From NCBI GenBank assembly GCA_910584975.1, contig CAJUEA010000026.1, forward strand, positions 1-22,536: a stretch of DNA of 22,536 nucleotides. The letters run 5' to 3'. Origin of the DNA: an uncultured Christensenella sp. Its GTDB lineage: Bacteria > Bacillota > Clostridia > Christensenellales > UBA3700. The notes beneath the pieces are model-generated. The model saw nothing but the letters and a program-made list of their open reading frames with translations, was not told the DNA's origin and made no database searches. Positions 15,009-21,625 of the stretch are shown here, one piece after another (positions within the stretch are counted from its first letter, which is position 1; each line of letters opens with the position of its first letter). The translations under genes and the position numbers were made by a program.

Positions 15009-15619
15009 TGAAAAAAATAGCTATAACAGGTGTTATCGGAAGTGGGAAATCTGCTGTCAGCAGCATTCTTGAAAAGTATGGAAAATATGTAATTTATACT
15101 GACAAAATCAATAAAAGCTTGCTTTGTGATGCAAATTATATTGCAAAATTAGCAAAAATATTTCCTAAGGCAGTGAAAGATGGTACAGTAAACAAAAGTT
15201 TGATAAGAAGGCAAATTTTGCATAATAATGCAAAAAGATTGGCGTTAAATGAGCTTTCACACAAAGAAATCAAACAGCGTGTGGAAAAAATAATTGATAA
15301 TTTCAACGGAGAAGAGATTTTTTGTGAAATTCCACTTATTGTGGAAAGTGGTATGACAGAGTATTTTGATGAAATTTGGTGCGTTGTGAGTGATAGGCAT
15401 ATAAGAATACAAAGAATTATGTTTCGCGATGATGTTTCTTCTTGCGATGCAAGCAGAATAATTGACCTTCAAAAAACCGAAGAACAACTGATTGAAATGG
15501 CAAATGTTGTAATTGAAAATAATGGAAATTTAAAAGAACTTGAGGAAAAAGTCAAAAAGATTTTAGCTGACAATTTAACAAATAAGGCAGATAAACAAAA
15601 GCTATATGTTATGGCTTGA
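15008..15619 (+). CDS. coaE: Dephospho-CoA kinase
   Basis: It phosphorylates the 3'-hydroxyl of the ribose of dephospho-CoA, the last step of coenzyme A synthesis. The protein is 203 aa. The P-loop GVIGSGKSAVSSIL occupies residues 8-21. The FCEIPLIVESG segment corresponds to the conserved region before the lid, and RIQRIMFRDDVSSCDASRII resembles the lid/CoA-binding region (family pattern Q..R...R). It is somewhat divergent in the N-terminal substrate region (YTDKINKSLL where many have DAD), but the pairing polA-coaE is common in Bacillota and supports the call. It starts inside the polA stop codon (TAATG), with GGAGG about six bases upstream in polA. Confidence 0.88.
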   Translation: MKKIAITGVIGSGKSAVSSILEKYGKYVIYTDKINKSLLCDANYIAKLAKIFPKAVKDGTVNKSLIRRQILHNNAKRLALNELSHKEIKQRVEKIIDNFNGEEIFCEIPLIVESGMTEYFDEIWCVVSDRHIRIQRIMFRDDVSSCDASRIIDLQKTEEQLIEMANVVIENNGNLKELEEKVKKILADNLTNKADKQKLYVMA

Positions 15620-15702
15620 TTAGATTATGATTTAATGATAAATATATTAATAAGTATTAAAAATGACTTAAAAAATAACTTGTTAACATTGTCATTGTTC
15701 GT

Positions 15703-15741
15703 GTCATTCTGAGTGGAGCGATAGCGAAATCGAAGAATCTC
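15703..15741. repeat. REP-like intergenic hairpin element
   Basis: GTCATTCTGAG...CGAAGAATCTC, a type of element I recall from intergenic regions of many unrelated bacteria. Nested dyads: ATTCT (15706-15710) with AGAAT (15734-15738), and CGAT (15719-15722) with ATCG (15729-15732) around an AGCGAA loop. Its base composition is clearly richer in GC than the flanks. Confidence 0.6.
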
Positions 15742-15801
15742 AAACTTAATTTGTTGTTTATGTTAGTATTGATAATTTAATTTTTTTGATAAAGACGGCT
15801 T

Positions 15802-16209
15802 ATGTATAATGAAAAAATAATGGAACATTTTATGTGTCCACAAAATGCGTATTATATGCAGGATAGTGATGCTGAAGGAGAATATGGCGACGAAGGCTGT
15901 GGCGATAAAGTCATTTGCTATATAAAAGTTAGGGATAATGTGCTTGTCGAAGTGAGTTATCTTGTTTATGGCTGTGCAACTTCCATTGCTTGTGCCAGTA
16001 TGATGTCGGTTATGGCAAAAGGCAAAACAATTGAGGAGGCGAGTACGCTTACAGAGCAAATGGTGGATGATGCTTTAGGTGGGCTTCCACCACTAAAAAA
16101 GCATTGTTCAAATCTTGGAGTTGGAGCATTGCGATATGCAATAAACGATTATATTTATAGGCGTGACAATTACAAACCAAAACAATTTGTGGATACAAAT
16201 AAAAAATAA
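15802..16209 (+). CDS. IscU/NifU-type iron-sulfur cluster scaffold
   Basis: The protein is 135 aa, the size of IscU. It holds the three scaffold cysteines in their family contexts: EGCGDKVICYIKV (Cys33, with the conserved Asp35), YGCATSIACASMM (Cys58) and KKHCSNLGVGAL (Cys102). Other family features are the N-terminal YNEKIMEHFMCPQNAYYM and the Gly-rich GEYGDEGCGD. It should assemble Fe-S clusters and pass them to apo-proteins. LPPLKKHCSNLG replaces the LPPVKLHCS chaperone-binding motif of IscU, close but not identical. No cysteine desulfurase, ferredoxin or Suf gene is nearby, so its sulfur donor is elsewhere. The ribosome binding site is weak (AAAGACGG). Confidence 0.9.
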   Translation: MYNEKIMEHFMCPQNAYYMQDSDAEGEYGDEGCGDKVICYIKVRDNVLVEVSYLVYGCATSIACASMMSVMAKGKTIEEASTLTEQMVDDALGGLPPLKKHCSNLGVGALRYAINDYIYRRDNYKPKQFVDTNKK

Positions 16210-16370
16210 TTTGTGACAAATCCAAAAAAATATATTGAAGTTGCAAAATATAATGTTGTTTTCTTATTAAGATTAGTATTGAAAATTTTATATTATTAAG
16301 TATTTTCAAATTAATTGTATGCAATATTCAGTATAGTTTTAAATTGTATAGTCGTGTAATAGGGGGATAC

Positions 16371-17165
16371 ATGTTTAAAAAATATTTTAAGCTAAAGTGT
16401 GGAGATCAAAACTTTTGCAGGCTTTATTTGCCAAATAAAAATTCTAAAGATATTCCAATCATAATTTATTGTCACGGATGGACAAAACCTATTTTGGGTG
16501 GTGGCAGAATGGTAGGTGGTGCACCTAAAGCTGTGAGAAACCTTGCAATCAAAAACAATATAGGATTTTTATCTTTTGATCAGTTTGGAGAGTACAAAAC
16601 TTGGGGTGACAACAGATATTTTACTCATGCAAGGTGGGGTGAAGGGGTTAAAAACGCTTATGATTACATAGTAAGTAGTGGGATTTCAAAGGATGGGCTT
16701 ATTGGTTGCTTTGGCATTTCAAGTGGTACGACAGCTGCTTTCAGAATGGAACAAAAATATCAGCAACTGGCATTTAATGTTTCTGTTGCAACTGCGATAA
16801 GTAATAATATTATAAATCCCGGTGGACCTAGACAATTTTATCTTGACAACAAACAATTGCTTGACAATGGAGGACTAGTCAAATATTGTAGCAAAAAAAT
16901 ATCTAAATTATTTTTTGAGGATGATGACAAAAATCTTTGCATTGAACATATGGAAAAAGTTAAGTGTCCAACATTGTTTTTGCAAGGGTCGCTTGACAAT
17001 GATAGAAGAAAACAAGATGCGCTTGACGGGTATAATTTGCTTAAAGAAAATGGTGTTTATACAGAATATTTTTATGTTGAAGGTGGTGGGCACGGCTTAG
17101 AGCAAAAAGCAAATTTGTGCGCAGAAAAGACTATTGACTTTGTAAAAAGAGTACTTGAAAAATAA
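16371..17165 (+). CDS. Alpha/beta hydrolase (serine esterase/peptidase-like)
   Basis: The protein is 264 aa. ATG 16371 is used because AGGGGGAT lies just upstream; an in-frame start 27 bases earlier lacks this. Fold landmarks: the oxyanion segment IIYCHGW (~32-37), the nucleophile elbow GISSG with Ser117, Asp209 in LFLQGSLDND, and His241 in VEGGGHG. No signal peptide or membrane segment is seen, so it is cytoplasmic. The order and spacing fit dienelactone-hydrolase/prolyl-oligopeptidase-like esterases, but the substrate cannot be inferred. There is no terminator before the next gene. Repeat copy C follows the stop. Confidence 0.88.
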   Translation: MFKKYFKLKCGDQNFCRLYLPNKNSKDIPIIIYCHGWTKPILGGGRMVGGAPKAVRNLAIKNNIGFLSFDQFGEYKTWGDNRYFTHARWGEGVKNAYDYIVSSGISKDGLIGCFGISSGTTAAFRMEQKYQQLAFNVSVATAISNNIINPGGPRQFYLDNKQLLDNGGLVKYCSKKISKLFFEDDDKNLCIEHMEKVKCPTLFLQGSLDNDRRKQDALDGYNLLKENGVYTEYFYVEGGGHGLEQKANLCAEKTIDFVKRVLEK

Positions 17166-17195
17166 TTTTAAAAAATGTATTTAAAAAAAATACCC

Positions 17196-17216
17196 TTCGA
17201 AAATCGATACTAAAAA
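17196..17216 (+). repeat. Dispersed intergenic repeat, copy C
   Basis: TTCGAAAATCGATACTAAAA, 30 bases after the hydrolase stop. Identical to copy B except for one pyrimidine. Confidence 0.55.
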
Positions 17217-17292
17217 TAATATTCAAGTATTATGTTTTTTTATTAAGCAAAATAAATTTGATTATTTATATTGCGCTACTAATGAGGTGGGG

Positions 17293-17655
17293 ATGGATAA
17301 GTCACAATTAATTGATTATTGTTTGTCAAAGCAAGGTGGATATTTGGATTTTCCTTTTGCAGGAGATGATTATGCTGTCATAAAAATCAAGAATGATAAG
17401 AATGGAAAATACAGGATATTTGCAGAAATTTTTCTGCTTTCTGGAAGAGATTGTTTGACATTTTCTGCTGATGAAGAAACAGCTTTTGGGCTGAGAATTC
17501 AATTTGCAGATTATATCACAAAAGGTTACCATTGTCCACCAGTGCAAGCAAAATACAAAAGCACTGCACCTATAGAATTTTTTGATGATGATATGCTAAA
17601 AAGCTTTGTTGACTTGTCGTATGACTACGCTAAGCGAAAGCTGAAAATTGATTAA
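17293..17655 (+). CDS. MmcQ/YjbR family protein
   Basis: The protein is 120 aa, typical of this small single-domain CyaY-like-fold family. Family traits: N-terminal LIDYCLSKQGGYLDFPFAGDDYAVIKI, a middle FAEIFLLSGRDCLTFSADEETAFGLR, and a C-terminal LKSFVDLSYDYAKRKL. The family is thought to bind DNA or other ligands but no reaction is established. ATG 17293 sits behind GAGGTGG; an in-frame GTG six bases earlier falls inside that ribosome binding site. Repeat copies C and D bracket the gene. Confidence 0.85.
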   Translation: MDKSQLIDYCLSKQGGYLDFPFAGDDYAVIKIKNDKNGKYRIFAEIFLLSGRDCLTFSADEETAFGLRIQFADYITKGYHCPPVQAKYKSTAPIEFFDDDMLKSFVDLSYDYAKRKLKID

Positions 17656-17660
17656 AACCA

Positions 17661-17678
17661 TTCAAAAATCGATATTTA
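17661..17678 (+). repeat. Dispersed intergenic repeat, copy D
   Basis: TTCAAAAATCGATATTTA, six bases past the MmcQ-like stop; one mismatch in the TTCGAA half and one in the tail. Confidence 0.45.
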
Positions 17679-17751
17679 ATTAAAAAACAACTATTAAAAA
17701 TTGTATTTATGATTAATAAATAAAATAATTATGCCACAAAGGAGGTGTAAA

Positions 17752-18660
17752 ATGATTGTTGAAATTAACAATTTACACAAATCATTTAAAGATGTAAAGG
17801 CTGTTGAAGATATATCTTTTAGAGTAAAAGAAGGCGAGCTTTTTGCTTTTTTGGGCGTGAATGGAGCAGGCAAGTCTACCACAATAAATATTATAAGTGG
17901 TGTGCTTGCAAAAGATAGTGGAAAAGTTATTGTTTGTGGAGAGAACATTGATAATAATCTTGATAAAATTAAAAATAGCATTGGAATAGTCTTTCAAAAC
18001 TCTGTACTTGACAAAAAATTGAGTGGCTATGATAATTTAAAATATCGAGCTGCATTGTATGGAATTTTTGGAGCTGATTTTAAGGCAAGATTGCAAGAAA
18101 TGACGGAGCTGCTTGATTTGAAAGATATTTTGAAAAGACCAATAACAAAATTGTCAGGTGGACAAAAAAGGCGTTTGGATATTGCAAGAGCTTTGATACA
18201 TAATCCAAAATTGTTGATTTTGGACGAGCCAACCACAGGCTTGGACCCTAAAACAAGAATAACTGTTTGGAGTGTGATTGATAAGTTAAGAAAAGAAAAT
18301 GGCTTGACGGTATTTTTGACAACTCACTATATGGAGGAGGCATCTGACTCTGATTATGTTGTTATTCTCGATAGTGGTAAGGTGGTTGCAGAAGGCAGTC
18401 CTCACGAACTTAAAAACAAATTTGCAAGTGATTACATCAAGTTTTATAACAATATGGATAAGGCAGAAGAGTATTTTGAAAATCTTGGCAAAAACATTAA
18501 AAGGGAAAGAGATTTTGTGATTGTGGAAATTGAAAGCACAAATGAAATGCACAATTATTTTGAGCAAATTCCTGAAATATTTGATGATTTCGAAGTGCTA
18601 AAAGGAAATATGGATAATGTTTTCCTTAATGTTACTGGTAAGAATTTGAAGGAGATGTGA
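17752..18660 (+). CDS. ABC-2 exporter ATP-binding subunit
   Basis: The protein is 302 aa. ATG 17752 follows a near-perfect AAAGGAGGTG; the longer frame from 17731 would place the ribosome binding site inside the gene. It has all ABC ATPase motifs: Walker A GVNGAGKST (35-43), Q-loop at FQNS (~Q82), signature LSGGQKRR (134-141), Walker B LLILDEPTTGLD (154-165) and switch His192 in TTHYMEEA. The C-terminal ~75 residues are the extension common in DrrA/CcmA-like drug and antibiotic exporters. The stop is followed two bases later by the permease ATG, and the two should form a half-transporter pair. Cargo unknown: drug, lipid or peptide export are all possible. Confidence 0.94.
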   Translation: MIVEINNLHKSFKDVKAVEDISFRVKEGELFAFLGVNGAGKSTTINIISGVLAKDSGKVIVCGENIDNNLDKIKNSIGIVFQNSVLDKKLSGYDNLKYRAALYGIFGADFKARLQEMTELLDLKDILKRPITKLSGGQKRRLDIARALIHNPKLLILDEPTTGLDPKTRITVWSVIDKLRKENGLTVFLTTHYMEEASDSDYVVILDSGKVVAEGSPHELKNKFASDYIKFYNNMDKAEEYFENLGKNIKRERDFVIVEIESTNEMHNYFEQIPEIFDDFEVLKGNMDNVFLNVTGKNLKEM

Positions 18661-18662
18661 TT

Positions 18663-19598
18663 ATGACTGAATTTAGAAAGTTATCTGCTCTTGTTGGGCG
18701 AAACACAAAATCATATTTTAAAGATAAATTTTTGTTTTTCACATCAATGCTTACACCACTAATTTTGCTTGTATTGTTTTTTGCTTTTTTACGAAATATT
18801 TATTTGGATAGTTTTAAAGCTGCTTTCCCCCCTGATTTTACCATTGATAACAAAATGCTTAATGGTATTGCGGGCGCGTGGTTGTTGTCTTCCGTTTTAA
18901 GCGTAAGTTCTGTGACTGTTGCATTTTGTGCAAATATGGTTATGGTTGATGACAAAATAAATTCTTCAATAAACGATTTTAAAGTTGCACCTGTCAAACC
19001 TGCCACAATCTCACTTTCATATTTTGTATCAAACTTTTTTGTTTTGTCACTTGTGATTTTTTCTGTGCTAGCAGTTGGTTGCATATATCTTGCGATAGTT
19101 GGTTGGTATATTTCTGTAAGTGATTTCTTTTTGATTGTACTGGCTTGCTTATGTAATATTTTGTTTGGAACATTGCTTGCTTGCATAGTTTTGAATTTTG
19201 TTAAATCTCAAGGTATGCAATCTGCTATTGCCACATTAATTTCAGCCTTATACGGCTTTATCAGTGGTGCTTATATGCCAATATCATCATTTGGGGAAGG
19301 CTTAAGAATTTTTTTGGGTTTGCTGCCAGGTACATATGGTGTTGCAATGATGCGTAATCATTGTATGAATGGTTATTTGAAGGCATTTGCTGATGCAGGT
19401 GTTCCTATTGAAGGAATAAATGCAATCAAAGATGGATTCGATATCAATGTTTATGTTTTTGGAAACAGCGTTCCTCTTGGGGCAATGTATGGCATTTTAC
19501 TAGGGACTTGTGCATTTTTGCTTGTTGTTTATATCGCAATAGTAGTTTTGCAAAGCAAAAATATTTCATTTAAAATGTTAAAAAAGAATAGTAAGTGA
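18663..19598 (+). CDS. ABC-2 type permease
   Basis: The protein is 311 aa with about six hydrophobic segments: ~25-43, ~75-93, ~118-142, ~147-170, ~175-200 and ~265-290. The N-terminal LVGRNTKSYFKDKFLFFTSMLTPLILLVLFF and the LLPGTYGVAMMR stretch after TM5 are typical of ABC2_membrane proteins such as DrrB. ATG 18663 is chosen, since GGAG (18651-18654) is at normal distance; an in-frame GTG at 18657 overlaps the upstream stop. It forms the membrane channel for the ATPase encoded just before. A large loop (~220-262) between the last two segments probably faces outside. Confidence 0.9.
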   Translation: MTEFRKLSALVGRNTKSYFKDKFLFFTSMLTPLILLVLFFAFLRNIYLDSFKAAFPPDFTIDNKMLNGIAGAWLLSSVLSVSSVTVAFCANMVMVDDKINSSINDFKVAPVKPATISLSYFVSNFFVLSLVIFSVLAVGCIYLAIVGWYISVSDFFLIVLACLCNILFGTLLACIVLNFVKSQGMQSAIATLISALYGFISGAYMPISSFGEGLRIFLGLLPGTYGVAMMRNHCMNGYLKAFADAGVPIEGINAIKDGFDINVYVFGNSVPLGAMYGILLGTCAFLLVVYIAIVVLQSKNISFKMLKKNSK

Positions 19599-19626
19599 TT
19601 TATATATAATAAAAAAGATTGCCTTT

Positions 19627-19683
19627 AAAATCATAGTACTAAAGATTATTGTTAAGCGAACAAATGCAATTAGTACCGATTTT
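19627..19683. repeat. Inverted repeat built from repeat copy E and a partner arm
   Basis: AAAATC-ATA-GTACTAA (19627-19642) is complementary to TTAGTAC-C-GATTTT (19670-19683). Thirteen base pairs enclose a 27-base loop with an ATA/C internal loop. The right arm, read on the minus strand (TCAAAAATCGGTACTAA), is a copy of the dispersed repeat. It may act as a weak terminator for the ABC pair; no U-run follows the stem. Confidence 0.45.
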
Positions 19684-19717
19684 TGATGCGTTTTATGTGT
19701 AATTAGGTGGAGTCTAT

Positions 19718-20215
19718 ATGAAATTAAGAAAATATAAAACAACAGATTCAGATATCATTTCAGGTTGGATAGTTGATGAGAGAAGTTTATATCAATGGTC
19801 AGCTGACAGAATAAATAAGTTTCCTCTTAGTGGTGAGGATATCAATAATTGTTATTTGCCAATGATGCATACAGGCAGATTTATTCCACTTACTTTTATT
19901 GACCAGTCAGATAACATTATTGGGCATTTGACAATCAGATATCCTATCCAATCAGATAGAGTTGTGCGATTTGGGTTTGTTATTGTTGCCCCAGTTTTGC
20001 GTGGAAAAGGTTATGGCAAAGCATTATTGTCGGCTGCAATAGAATATGCAAAAATAACTTTGAATGCTGAAATAATCACGCTAGGAGTGTTTGCAAATAA
20101 CGATAATGCAAAATATTGTTATCAATCTGTAGGTTTTAAAAGTATAGGGAAAAATGAAATTTATCAAATGCCGTTAGGCGAATGGGAATGTATTGAAATG
20201 AGCCTTTCATTATAA
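19718..20215 (+). CDS. GNAT-family N-acetyltransferase
   Basis: The protein is 165 aa with the GNAT fold. The acetyl-CoA pyrophosphate loop is VLRGKGYGKALLSAAIEYA (R95 to ~K101). The preceding strand VRFGFVIVAP and the later VFANNDNAKYCYQSVGFKSIG correspond to motifs A and B. GNATs transfer the acetyl group of acetyl-CoA to an amine; the acceptor cannot be predicted, though this RimJ/RimL-like layout often modifies protein N-termini, polyamines or antibiotics. AGGTGG precedes the ATG. It converges with the Cro-like regulator, with a shared terminator hairpin between. Confidence 0.9.
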   Translation: MKLRKYKTTDSDIISGWIVDERSLYQWSADRINKFPLSGEDINNCYLPMMHTGRFIPLTFIDQSDNIIGHLTIRYPIQSDRVVRFGFVIVAPVLRGKGYGKALLSAAIEYAKITLNAEIITLGVFANNDNAKYCYQSVGFKSIGKNEIYQMPLGEWECIEMSLSL

Positions 20216-20251
20216 TTAAAATTAATGTAACATTTATTAATAATTTTAAGC

Positions 20252-20285
20252 AAAAAATATAAGCCTTGTGTCCAACAAGGCTTAT
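20252..20285. terminator. Terminator between the GNAT and Cro-like genes
   Basis: ATAAGCCTTG (20259-20268) pairs perfectly with CAAGGCTTAT (20276-20285), loop TGTCCAA. On the minus strand the stem is followed by ATTTTTT, so it serves the regulator gene well and the GNAT gene weakly. The right arm overlaps the regulator's stop codon. Confidence 0.87.
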
Positions 20286-20482
20286 TTATCTTTTCCAAGC
20301 AAAAAGTCGCAACTTACATCAAAGTATTCAGCCAAAAGTAGGATATAACTTGCTTTTGGTTCGTTTATTCCTTTTTCCCAATAATCAATAGCTTTTTGAC
20401 TTACACCTATTGCATTTGCAAGCTTTTGTTGGGACAAATTGTATTCAATTCTTAAAGCTTTTAGATTTTTTGCTAACTCCAT
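20282..20482 (-). CDS. Cro/C1-type (XRE) small HTH regulator
   Basis: The protein is 66 aa: a single HTH_3 domain and nothing else. MELAKNLKALRIEYNLSQQKLANAIGVSQKAIDYWEKGINEPKAS shows the typical scaffold helix, the QQKLANAIG first HTH helix and the recognition helix SQKAIDYWEKG. The tail LLLAEYFDVSCDFLLGKDK is family-standard. Such proteins bind palindromic operators as dimers. No Shine-Dalgarno sequence precedes the ATG, and an extended -10 lies six bases upstream, so the mRNA is probably leaderless. The divergent operon promoter carries two matching palindromes, its likely target. The simplest reading is a repressor of that operon and perhaps of itself. Confidence 0.92.
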   Translation of the reverse strand: MELAKNLKALRIEYNLSQQKLANAIGVSQKAIDYWEKGINEPKASYILLLAEYFDVSCDFLLGKDK

Positions 20483-20488
20483 GAAATA

Positions 20489-20497
20489 ATTTTATCA
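20489..20497 (-). promoter_or_regulatory. Extended -10 promoter giving a leaderless regulator mRNA
   Basis: Minus strand TGATAAAAT (20497-20489) is a TGn extended -10 with TAAAAT. The expected start is at or within a base of the A of ATG (20482). No good -35 is present at 16-18 bases. Confidence 0.5.
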
Positions 20498-20515
20498 CAA
20501 ACTTTTATTATTTGC

Positions 20516-20544
20516 TTGACAAAGAAGATTTCTTCTTGTATAAT
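20516..20544 (+). promoter_or_regulatory. Consensus sigma-A promoter of the membrane-protein operon
   Basis: TTGACA (20516-20521), 17 bases, TATAAT (20539-20544): a perfect match. Predicted start near 20551. One operator fills the spacer and the other begins at about +4. Confidence 0.85.
20522..20537. promoter_or_regulatory. Operator 1 in the promoter spacer
   Basis: AAGAAGA-TT-TCTTCTT: 7-bp arms, filling the space between -35 and -10. Binding here should block RNA polymerase. Confidence 0.7.
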
Positions 20545-20553
20545 AATGTCGAA

Positions 20554-20569
20554 AAGAAGATATCTTCTT
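20554..20569. promoter_or_regulatory. Operator 2 just past the start site
   Basis: AAGAAGATATCTTCTT, a perfect 16-bp palindrome and near-identical to operator 1. The two centres are 32 bp apart, about three helical turns, so dimers would bind on one face. A degraded third copy (GAAGATAATATTCTT) may lie at 20581-20595. Confidence 0.75.
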
Positions 20570-20622
20570 GATTTTTTGTTGAAGATAATATTCTTTTTAT
20601 AAAATTTTTTGTGAGGTATTAT

Positions 20623-21087
20623 ATGGCAAAAGAAACAAAAGCAGATTATTTTAGAGTTTCGCAAGAAAACAATGTTATACAAACTTGGGAAACATTTGGT
20701 TGGGAAGTTGTGACAACACAAAAATGTGATTATCATGGTTATGATGCAGTTAAAATAACATTTAGTCGTGATAAAGATATGAAAAATTATAACGAATTGT
20801 TAAGATTGGATAATGAGTTTCATAGAGATCAAGATTTAATTACTAATCTAAAGGAAGAAAAGGAACGAATGATGAAATCAATTCCAGAACCACCTAAGTT
20901 TTATTTTTTGACTATATTTATTTTCCCATTATTTCTTCTTCATTTATTCCTTTATTTTCAAACTAAGAAAGAAATTGAAAAAAAATATCAAGCTGCTAAA
21001 ATAAGATCTAAAGAAATTGATGGTCAAGTAAGCAAATTAGTTGATAATTGTGAAAATTGTCTTAAACAAGCAAAAGCTTTAATTTGA
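20623..21087 (+). CDS. Unrecognised membrane protein with C-terminal helices
   Basis: The protein is 154 aa. ATG 20623 is chosen because GTGAGG lies just upstream; an in-frame GTG at 20611 falls inside it. Residues ~15-50 look like a small folded domain (VIQTWETFGWEVVTTQKCDYHGYDAVKITFSRD). Residues ~55-88 are charged and probably helical. One strongly hydrophobic segment, YFLTIFIFPLFLLHLFLYF, lies at ~94-112. A charged helix (~113-154, KKEIEKKYQAAKIRSKEIDG) could form a coiled coil. No enzyme motif was found and I do not recognise the family. It is the first gene of the operon controlled by the twin operators; the stop is 13 bases before the next ATG. Confidence 0.75.
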   Translation: MAKETKADYFRVSQENNVIQTWETFGWEVVTTQKCDYHGYDAVKITFSRDKDMKNYNELLRLDNEFHRDQDLITNLKEEKERMMKSIPEPPKFYFLTIFIFPLFLLHLFLYFQTKKEIEKKYQAAKIRSKEIDGQVSKLVDNCENCLKQAKALI

Positions 21088-21100
21088 TAGAGGAAATAAA

Positions 21101-21502
21101 ATGGAAAAAGAAAAGAAAACAAAAAAAGAATTTCATACATACAAAAAATTAAGTTTGCTTGCAATTATGTTGATTTTAGGTGGCATTTTGGCGTTTACAC
21201 TTGCTTTGATTATTTCATCAAGTACTGGAGGAGATGTTACAGGTGCTTTTATAACAGGTGGTATTATCTTTGTTGCGTGTATATTTGTTTCATTACTTGT
21301 GTTTAAAAAGAGAAAATACTATTGTCCAAGGTGTGGAAGTAGATATATGGAAACAGGTAATTATAGAGGAACTGGAGATATGGAAGTTTCATCAGGTCAA
21401 TACAGTACATCTGTTTATGAATGGTTACATGTTGAATATGAATGTCCTGTTTGCAAAACAAGCAAAATAATTGTTGAAAGACATAAAATCGGTAGATACT
21501 AA
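21101..21502 (+). CDS. Two-TM membrane protein with a zinc ribbon
   Basis: The protein is 133 aa. A Lys-rich N-terminus (1-16) is followed by two membrane helices (~17-40 and ~47-68). A C-terminal zinc-ribbon domain with CPRC (Cys75, Cys78) and CPVC (Cys115, Cys118) is separated by a 36-residue Gly/Ser/Tyr-rich insert. The knuckles YYCPRCGSRYMETGN and YECPVCKTSKIIVERH are well formed. By the positive-inside rule (KKRK after TM2) both termini face the cytoplasm. GAGG precedes the ATG. It is co-transcribed with the previous gene and terminated at 21511. No function is known; a sensor or adaptor is one possibility, inferred only from the architecture. Confidence 0.78.
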   Translation: MEKEKKTKKEFHTYKKLSLLAIMLILGGILAFTLALIISSSTGGDVTGAFITGGIIFVACIFVSLLVFKKRKYYCPRCGSRYMETGNYRGTGDMEVSSGQYSTSVYEWLHVEYECPVCKTSKIIVERHKIGRY

Positions 21503-21510
21503 ACATTTAA

Positions 21511-21555
21511 GTTGAGTGGTGCAGAGGATTAATTGCACCACTTAATAAATTTTTT
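21511..21555 (+). terminator. Terminator of the operator-controlled operon
   Basis: AGTGGTGCA (21515-21523) pairs with TGCACCACT (21534-21542), extended by weaker pairs to ~21511/21546. A T-run follows at 21550-21555, a few bases past the stem. Confidence 0.75.
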
Positions 21556-21574
21556 AACTTAGTTGAAATTTTGC

Positions 21575-21603
21575 TTGACATATTCTTTAAAAATCTCTAT
21601 AAT
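21575..21603 (+). promoter_or_regulatory. Consensus sigma-A promoter P1 upstream of the tRNA cluster
   Basis: TTGACA (21575-21580), 17 bases, TATAAT (21598-21603): perfect. Predicted start near 21610, 180 bases before the first tRNA. Confidence 0.8.
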
Positions 21604-21625
21604 AAGTAGGCGAGGATAGGGAATA

